Positions 3,669 to 9,025 of a DNA stretch of 9,025 nt are shown in pieces. A program made the translations under genes and the position numbers. Each line of letters starts with the position of its first letter. The stretch's first letter is position 1. The DNA lies in contig JAAZKQ010000811.1 in assembly GCA_012799755.1 (NCBI GenBank), forward strand, positions 1-9,025, written 5' to 3'. This DNA is from Lentisphaerota bacterium. GTDB lineage: Bacteria > Verrucomicrobiota > Lentisphaeria > Oligosphaerales > Oligosphaeraceae. Below the pieces are notes generated by a model that made no database searches, was not told where the DNA came from, and saw only the letters and a list, made by a program, of their open reading frames with translations.

Positions 3669-5384
3669 ATGCCGCAACAGGATGCGACGAGTTACTACTC
3701 CATGACGATTACCATATTGGCTGGACTGGCGTTGTTCCTCTATGGCATGAAGCTGATGAGCGACGGCCTGCAACTGGCAGCCGGCAACCGCATGAAGTCC
3801 ATCTTGAGGTTTTTTGGCGGCAACCGTGTGGTCGGGATTTTATCCGGCGCCGTGGTGACTGCTTTGGTACAGTCGTCGAGCGTGAGCACGGTGATGGTGA
3901 TTGGCTTTGTGAACGCGGGCTTACTGAATCTCGTGCAATCAATGGGGATTATTTTTGGGGCGAACATCGGTACGACGATCACGGCACAGATCGTGGCGTT
4001 CAAGATTGACTGGGTGATTTTTCCGGCGATTATTTTGGGCACGATCATGATCTTTGTGTCCTATCGTGGGATACGCGGCTGGGGCGAGGCGATCTTGGGG
4101 TTCGGCATGCTGTTTTTCGGCATGACGATGATGAGCACGACCTTGAAGAGTTTGAGCACTGATCCGGAGTTTCTGAAGTTTTTCAGCCTCTTCGATTGTG
4201 CGCCGGTTGATGGGATGCTGCCGGTCGGTCGCGCTTTTGGCGCCTTGGCTGTGGGGCTGGTGGTGACGATGATCATTCAGAGTAGCTCGGCAGTGACGGG
4301 CGTGGTGGTGGCCCTGGGGGGCAGCGGCCTGATCAATCTCTACACGGCTATGCTTTTGGTTCTTGGTTCGAACATCGGCACGACGGTCACGGCGCAGCTG
4401 GCCAGTCTGGCGACCAACCGGGTGGCGAAGCAGGCGGCCATGGCGCATACCTTGTTCAACGTCATTGGTGTGGCGGTGATCATGGCGTCGTTCTGGCTAC
4501 TCGTGGACAGCAACGGCATACCTTGGTTCTTCAGGCTCATTGATGCTCTGAGCGAAGGCGGCACGCATGAGAATCTGCCGCGGCAGATAGCCAATTCGCA
4601 CACGCTGTTCAACGTGGTTACCACGATCATGTTGACGCCATTTATCCCGCAGTTGGCGCATGTCTGTGAGAAGATCATTCCCATCAGCGGCGACGAAGTC
4701 GAATTCACCTTTTTGGAACCGCATTTGCTGGAAGCGCCGGTGCTGGCCTTGCGTCAGTGTGTGGCGGCCTTGCAGATCATGTTGCGTGATTCTTGGGGCA
4801 TGGTGGTGGACGTTGTTAACGACCAGTTCATTCCTGGGCGTTATGACGAGGACGTGAGGGAGAGCTTGCAGGCGCGTGAGGAGAAGACCGACCGCGCCCA
4901 GCTGGAAATCACCAACTACCTGACCCGGCTCATGCAGGATGATTTGGCGCCGCGCTACGCGGCCATGATACCCAAGCTGATGCACTGCACCAACGACGCG
5001 GAGCGCATTGGCGACCATACCCTGAACATTCTCGAGCTGGCGCGGCGCATTCATGACTGCGAGCGGGATTTCAGCGAAACGGCCATCAACGAATACAAGC
5101 AGATGATGGCGGAGTTGACGGCAATGGCTGAGAAGACCATCGCGCTCACAAGCAAGTTTGAGCCGGGACTGCTGGGCGAGATTATTGAGCTCAATGACAA
5201 GATTGCCCTGATGGCGAACGAATATGAGGAAAACCACATCTCGCGTTTGCGGCAGCAGCTCTGTTCGCCGGACGTAGGGGTGATTTTCATCGAAGCCCTG
5301 GCGGTGCTGGTGAAGGTGTCGGACCGCCTGGTGAACATCGCCGAGCGCGCGGACGCTCTTGCCCGGGAAGGCCTGGCTATCTGA
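3669..5384 (+). CDS. Na+/phosphate symporter with C-terminal PhoU-like domain
   Basis: A 571-aa inner-membrane protein of the Na/Pi-cotransporter (NptA/YjbB, PF02690) family, expected to move inorganic phosphate coupled to Na+. The membrane half (about 12-340) has the family's inverted internal repeat: QSSSV (68-72) with GANIGTT (97-103), and QSSSA (204-208) with GSNIGTT (233-239). HTLFN also occurs twice (260-264, 311-315). From about 355 to 565 the protein is hydrophilic and helical, matching the PhoU-like domain commonly fused to this family, which is thought to regulate transport. Length is typical. AAAGGA (3657-3662), 6 bases before the ATG, supports the start. An alkaline phosphatase gene follows after 208 bases, suggesting a phosphate-acquisition pair, and Pho-box-like repeats lie upstream. 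YjbB of E. coli has been linked to phosphate export, so the direction of transport is not certain. Confidence 0.92.
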   Translation: MPQQDATSYYSMTITILAGLALFLYGMKLMSDGLQLAAGNRMKSILRFFGGNRVVGILSGAVVTALVQSSSVSTVMVIGFVNAGLLNLVQSMGIIFGANIGTTITAQIVAFKIDWVIFPAIILGTIMIFVSYRGIRGWGEAILGFGMLFFGMTMMSTTLKSLSTDPEFLKFFSLFDCAPVDGMLPVGRAFGALAVGLVVTMIIQSSSAVTGVVVALGGSGLINLYTAMLLVLGSNIGTTVTAQLASLATNRVAKQAAMAHTLFNVIGVAVIMASFWLLVDSNGIPWFFRLIDALSEGGTHENLPRQIANSHTLFNVVTTIMLTPFIPQLAHVCEKIIPISGDEVEFTFLEPHLLEAPVLALRQCVAALQIMLRDSWGMVVDVVNDQFIPGRYDEDVRESLQAREEKTDRAQLEITNYLTRLMQDDLAPRYAAMIPKLMHCTNDAERIGDHTLNILELARRIHDCERDFSETAINEYKQMMAELTAMAEKTIALTSKFEPGLLGEIIELNDKIALMANEYEENHISRLRQQLCSPDVGVIFIEALAVLVKVSDRLVNIAERADALAREGLAI

Positions 5385-5408
5385 CGGCAAGCCGGCGTCG
5401 GCTTGCCG
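5385..5408 (+). terminator. Perfect 10-bp hairpin abutting the symporter stop codon
   Basis: CGGCAAGCCG (5385-5394) and CGGCTTGCCG (5399-5408) pair perfectly around loop GCGT, starting at the first base after the stop. No T-tract follows, so it may be a weak terminator, a processing or mRNA-stabilising hairpin between the symporter and phosphatase genes, or a REP-like element. A small stem (CGCAC 5413-5417 with GTGCG 5423-5427) follows at once. Confidence 0.5.
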
Positions 5409-5592
5409 GCTGCGCACACTCCGTGCGTGTTCCCCGTGCGAATCCTCGCAGATTTTGCGTCAAATTCCGCTTTCAAAGAAGTTTTTTGGGCTATGCGCCG
5501 GGGGCATTGCGGGCTAAAGTACCCCAGCCGGTTTTCGTCTGTCGTGGTGACGGCGAGGCAAGGAGACGATGCAAGCTTGAGAGGATTGTGTG

Positions 5593-7365
5593 ATGCGCGT
5601 TACCAAGAGAATGTTCACTGCGGCGCTGCTGCTGGTCGTAGGAACCGTGTTTTTGCAGGCTGGGCCGATCCGACCGTTGGACATTCGTTCCGTGGTGAAT
5701 CGAGCTTTTTTGGATCAGGTCGCCGGCGATGAGCAAGGCGGCTGGACGGACCAAGGCAGCAATGATCTGCGAATGCTACCCGCCGGCAATGAGCGTTACG
5801 GTCGCGTGCCGTTTGAAATCCTTTCTGACCAGCAGGGCGCGGTGAATGCCTGCATCGTCCTGGGCAGCAAGCTAAGGCCCTTTCTGGAAAATGAGGCGCG
5901 GCTGGAATTGCCCAAGCCGGAGAAAGAGCCCTTCCTGTACCTCTTTCACGCCTGTGCCTTCAATGACACCAAGCAGGCCATCGCCGGTCGTTTGACGGCT
6001 GAATTCAGCGACGGCAGCAGCCATGAATGGCGCGTGCGCATCGGTCGCGATGTGCAACCTTGGACCATCGCCGACAATGTCAGCAATGCCCAGCGTTGCT
6101 GGACCGAATACAACAACAACACGCAGGTGTCGCTGTTCGTGTCCAAATTCTCCCTGGGTGACAAGGAGCTCAAGGCCCTGCGTTTCAAGGGCGAAGAAGC
6201 CGTGTGGATGATTGCCGCCGTCAGTATTGGCGACGATGTGCGGGTGCTGCCGTTGCGGCGGGATTTCCAGATGAAAAACGACTACACGGCGCCGGCGGCC
6301 TTTGACGCGCAGGCCCTGGCGGCTTTGCCCACGGACGCTACGCCGAAGAACATTGTGCTGGTCATTGGCGATGGCATGGGCTTGGGCAGTCTGACGCTGG
6401 CGTCTCTGCACGCCCATGGCGCGCCATACAAGCTGGCGATGGAATCCCTGCCGGTATCGGGCCTGTGCACCACCCACTCGGGCAATGCCGACATTACGGA
6501 TTCGGCTGCCAGCGGCACCGCCCTCTCCAGCGGCTATAAGACCTACAATGGCGCCATTGGCGTGACCATGAACAAAGAGGCGATGCGGACCATTGCCGAA
6601 GAGGCCCGCGACGCCGGTTGGGCGGTCGGGCTGATGACGACGGACAGCTTGACGGGCGCCACGCCCTCGGCCTTTGTCGCTCATGTCCCCAGCCGCTCCA
6701 TGGCGGTGGAAATTGCCGATTGGTATGTGCGCAGTGATTTTGACCTCATGATCGGCTCCAGCAACAGCAAGCCATTTTTGCCGACGGATGCGGGCGGCAT
6801 GCGCAAGGACGCGCGCAATCTCTTGCAGGAACTGACGACGGGGGGCTACCGCGAGATCAAAGACCCGGCGGCGCTGGCGGCGCTCAGGGGCGCGCCGGTG
6901 TACGGCTTTGTCGGCTGGCCGACGGAGAAAGACCTCGGCGCCATGACGGTGGCGGCCTTGCCGTTTTTGGCGTCGCGGAGCGACAAGGGCTTTTTCATTA
7001 TGATTGAGTGTTCATGGCCGGATGGCGGTGGCCACAGCAATAATCCTGACCTCAGCGTCAAGGGCGTACTCTGTACGGACTATGTCGCGCGGGCGGCGGT
7101 GGAGTATGCACTTGAGCATAAGGACACCTTGGTGCTTGTCACTGCCGACCACGAAACCGGTTTGATTCACGCTGCCGCCAATCGCGAGAATCCGCGCCGA
7201 CCGCATGTGACCTATCAAACCACGGGCCATAGCCAGGCGCCGGTGCCGGTCTTCGCCTTCGGCCCTGGCGCCGAAAATTTCCATGGCATGATGGACAACA
7301 CGGATATCCCGAAGGTCTTTGCGCGTCTCTGGCAACTGCCTCTCCGCCGGCCTGTCGCCGAATGA
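5593..7365 (+). CDS. Exported alkaline phosphatase with extra N-terminal domain
   Basis: A 590-aa secreted or periplasmic phosphomonoesterase of the PhoA-type alkaline phosphatase family, releasing phosphate from organic esters. Residues 1-24 form a signal peptide (basic start, hydrophobic 8-21, AG near the cut). Residues ~30-240 are a polar, probably beta-rich domain I do not recognise. The catalytic domain (252-585) has D260 in VIGDGMG, nucleophile S304 in TDSAASGTA, T357, R368, E472, D477, H481, D519-H520 in TADHETG and H546 in TGHS, matching E. coli D51, S102, T155, R166, E322, D327, H331, D369-H370 and H412. Two positions differ: E. coli D153 is G355 and K328 is G478, so metal-3 site and phosphate contacts should be altered. 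The ATG at 5593 follows GAGGAT (5581-5586); a GTG directly before it is less likely. It probably works with the upstream symporter. Confidence 0.92.
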   Translation: MRVTKRMFTAALLLVVGTVFLQAGPIRPLDIRSVVNRAFLDQVAGDEQGGWTDQGSNDLRMLPAGNERYGRVPFEILSDQQGAVNACIVLGSKLRPFLENEARLELPKPEKEPFLYLFHACAFNDTKQAIAGRLTAEFSDGSSHEWRVRIGRDVQPWTIADNVSNAQRCWTEYNNNTQVSLFVSKFSLGDKELKALRFKGEEAVWMIAAVSIGDDVRVLPLRRDFQMKNDYTAPAAFDAQALAALPTDATPKNIVLVIGDGMGLGSLTLASLHAHGAPYKLAMESLPVSGLCTTHSGNADITDSAASGTALSSGYKTYNGAIGVTMNKEAMRTIAEEARDAGWAVGLMTTDSLTGATPSAFVAHVPSRSMAVEIADWYVRSDFDLMIGSSNSKPFLPTDAGGMRKDARNLLQELTTGGYREIKDPAALAALRGAPVYGFVGWPTEKDLGAMTVAALPFLASRSDKGFFIMIECSWPDGGGHSNNPDLSVKGVLCTDYVARAAVEYALEHKDTLVLVTADHETGLIHAAANRENPRRPHVTYQTTGHSQAPVPVFAFGPGAENFHGMMDNTDIPKVFARLWQLPLRRPVAE

Positions 7366-7436
7366 GGGGCACAGCTGGGCGAACCGTGTGTTGCGGATGG
7401 ATAGTACAACATTGAACATTTGAGGTCTTGCGGAGT

Positions 7437-8759
7437 ATGTCGTCAACGGAGTCAGCATCTCCTGCCAGCGGTGTTTCGCTTGATCGGAGCCGGTCGGCGT
7501 CACCGCGACCGGTGATCGTGCATATCCCGCGTCGTTTTACCAAGACGGAGTGGGGTGGCACCGAGACGGTTATTTTTCACCTCGCAGCCGAGCTGAACAA
7601 GATCGGCTACGACAGTGTTATCTACACATCGGATTTGCTGGCCAAGGCCGGTGATGCCGATGTCAATGGGGTGCGGGTGAAGCGTTTCCGGGGGTTTTAT
7701 CCGCGCTGGGGGCTGTCACGCGCGGCGAAGACGCAGTTGGACTATCGCGGCGGGAACTACTTTTCGCTGTCCTTGTTTTTCTCGCTGTTGTTCACGCCGC
7801 GTCTTTGCGCGATTCATTTGCACACGGGCGGTTTCATGGGGGCGATGGGGCGTTTGGTGGCGCGGCTCCGGCGGCTGCCCTACGTCATCAGCATCCATGG
7901 CGGCAGCCTGGCCTTGCCGCCGGAACAGATGCGGCAGTTGCTGGCGCCGCTGGCGGGCAGCTTCAACTGGGGCAAAGCGCTGGAACTGATATTTCCTATC
8001 AAGAATGTCTATCGCGATGCAGCGGCCATACTCTGTCTTTCCGAGGAGGAACGACGCTTGAATGCGGAGAAGTACCCGCGCAGCAAGGTGCTGAGTTCCC
8101 CCAATGGGGTGGACAGCGAGCGTTTCGCCGCCGCAGACGGTGCGGCCTTCCGGGCCAAATACGGCTTTGCCGCCGAGACGCAGATGCTGTTGTGCGTCGG
8201 CAGTTTCCATGAACAGAAGAATCAGCTGGCATTGTTGGAGGCGTTTCGGCTGTTGCAAGGAGAAAAACTGCCCAATCTGCGTCTGGTATTGATTGGCGTT
8301 TGTTATGACGAGAGCTACTTGCAGATGCTCCAAGAGCGGACGCATGCGTATGGCCTGGAGCAGTCGGTCGTGTTCATTCGGGATTTGCCTTACGACTCGC
8401 CGGATTTGGCCAACGCTTTTGCCGCAGCCGACCTCTTTGTGCTCCCCAGCATCTACGAGCCCTTCGGGATCGTCGTGCTGGAAGCGTGGTCAGCGCACAC
8501 GCCGGTCGTCAGCGGCAAGCTGGGCGGCATGGCGGATTATGGCCGGGACGGCGAGAACCTATGCTTCGCGGATGTGCAGTCGCCTGAAGATATTGCGCAA
8601 AAAGTCGCTGCCGTGTTGACCAATCCGGCTTTGGCAGCGCGCTTGGCAGACGGCGGGAAGGAGACTGCTCGTGAGTATTCGTGGGCGGCGATCGTGCGCC
8701 GCATGCTTCCGCTATATGGCAAGGGCGACGCCGAAGCCGCTCAAAGCGCCGAGGGATAA
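7437..8759 (+). CDS. GT4-family glycosyltransferase
   Basis: A 440-aa GT-B fold glycosyltransferase of family GT4, transferring a sugar from a nucleotide donor to a growing glycan, probably in cell-surface polysaccharide or glycolipid synthesis. The N-terminal Rossmann domain has WGGTE (39-43), the acceptor-side loop typical of the family, HLHTGG (127-132) and HGGS (154-157). The C-terminal donor domain has PNGVD (222-226), VGSFHEQKN (254-262) with K261 at the usual phosphate-binding position, and the EX7E motif from E341 to E349. The first 24 residues are Ser-rich and outside the fold, and there is no signal peptide or membrane span. The ATG at 7437 has GAGGT (7422-7426) at a 10-nt distance; the TTG at 7428 lies too close. 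The gene begins 71 bases after the phosphatase, with no clear terminator between. Donor and acceptor are unknown. Confidence 0.9.
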   Translation: MSSTESASPASGVSLDRSRSASPRPVIVHIPRRFTKTEWGGTETVIFHLAAELNKIGYDSVIYTSDLLAKAGDADVNGVRVKRFRGFYPRWGLSRAAKTQLDYRGGNYFSLSLFFSLLFTPRLCAIHLHTGGFMGAMGRLVARLRRLPYVISIHGGSLALPPEQMRQLLAPLAGSFNWGKALELIFPIKNVYRDAAAILCLSEEERRLNAEKYPRSKVLSSPNGVDSERFAAADGAAFRAKYGFAAETQMLLCVGSFHEQKNQLALLEAFRLLQGEKLPNLRLVLIGVCYDESYLQMLQERTHAYGLEQSVVFIRDLPYDSPDLANAFAAADLFVLPSIYEPFGIVVLEAWSAHTPVVSGKLGGMADYGRDGENLCFADVQSPEDIAQKVAAVLTNPALAARLADGGKETAREYSWAAIVRRMLPLYGKGDAEAAQSAEG

Positions 8760-8807
8760 ACATATGGGTTGGACACATAGCGCGTGAAGGAGCGAGGAGC
8801 AACACGG

Positions 8808-9025
8808 ATGAAGAAGATCATTACCGGGGCGACGATTTGCGATGGCGCGGGCGGACCGTTGCGACAAGGCGACGTGCTGATTGACGGTGAGATGATCGCG
8901 GATATCGTCGCGCCGGGCCAGGACACGCCGGTGGGCGTGGAGCGTATTGATGGCGCCGGTCTGATGCTGGCGCCGGGCTTCATTGACGCGCATGCGCACT
9001 CGGAGATGGGCCTGCTCAAGCATCC
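8808..9025 (+). CDS. D-aminoacylase-type amidohydrolase (5' part only)
   Basis: The first 72 codons of a gene cut by the right edge. The start has the small beta domain of amidohydrolases such as D-aminoacylase (N-acyl-D-amino-acid deacylase), dihydroorotase and related enzymes: ITGATICDGAGGP (5-17), then a GDVLIDGEMIADI strand pattern (21-33), then APGFIDAHAHSEMG (55-68). H62 and H64 form the HxH metal-binding pair at the beginning of the barrel, and HSE after it is typical of D-aminoacylases. GAGGAG (8794-8799), 8 bases before the ATG, is a strong ribosome binding site. The 48-base gap after the glycosyltransferase has no terminator, so co-transcription is likely. Most of the protein is missing, so the substrate class is a family-level guess. 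Confidence 0.8.
   Translation, partial: MKKIITGATICDGAGGPLRQGDVLIDGEMIADIVAPGQDTPVGVERIDGAGLMLAPGFIDAHAHSEMGLLKH

Noticed and set aside
4497..5417. A 306-codon open frame on the - strand opposite the symporter's PhoU-like domain
   Set aside because: The + strand frame has strong family motifs; the antisense translation has none.
1..9025. tRNA, rRNA or integrase/transposase genes
   Set aside because: I saw no cloverleaf-like segment, no rRNA-like sequence and no recombinase motifs on either strand by eye; a covariance-model scan would be decisive.

Overview
The window reads as one accessory-type stretch of a GC-rich bacterial chromosome. All six supported coding regions lie on the + strand: a ManD-like enolase-superfamily dehydratase (544-1746), an SDR oxidoreductase (2164-2961), a Na+/phosphate symporter with a C-terminal PhoU-like domain (3669-5384), an exported alkaline phosphatase (5593-7365), a GT4 glycosyltransferase (7437-8759) and the start of a D-aminoacylase-type amidohydrolase that runs off the right edge (8808-9025). 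The gene style and the long repeat-filled gaps (degenerate 9-nt tandem repeats, CGCAGATT-type repeats, REP-like hairpins) suggest a PVC-superphylum bacterium such as Lentisphaerota, Kiritimatiellota or Verrucomicrobiota. That is inference from style; no marker gene is present.

Layout. Bases 1-543 hold no gene but several hairpins and short repeats. The ManD-like gene follows and ends in a GC-rich hairpin. The next ~400 bases, up to the SDR gene, carry nested inverted repeats, a G-quadruplex motif and two direct repeats spaced 22 nt apart. After the SDR gene comes a ~700-base gap with a G9 run, a terminator-like hairpin, second copies of the repeats seen at 1-400, more 9-nt tandem repeats, three hairpins and, nearest the next gene, an AT-richer promoter region. 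Bases 3669 to 9025 are mostly coding, with gaps of 208, 71 and 48 bases.

How the genes may work together. The symporter and alkaline phosphatase form a plausible phosphate-scavenging pair: the exported phosphatase frees phosphate from organic esters and the symporter imports it. Upstream of the symporter are TAAC(A/G) motifs repeated at exact 11-nt steps, the spacing of known Pho boxes, followed by a -10-like TATAAC. This is the most testable regulatory lead here. The ManD-like and SDR proteins could both act in sugar-acid metabolism, but a hairpin and ~400 noncoding bases separate them, so they are probably not one operon. The glycosyltransferase and amidohydrolase may be co-transcribed (48-nt gap), but no shared pathway is evident.

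I see no clear new multi-gene system. The points most worth following are the Pho-box-like array, the alkaline phosphatase with an added N-terminal domain and two changed active-site positions, the altered active-site loop of the ManD-like protein, and the modular intergenic repeats.
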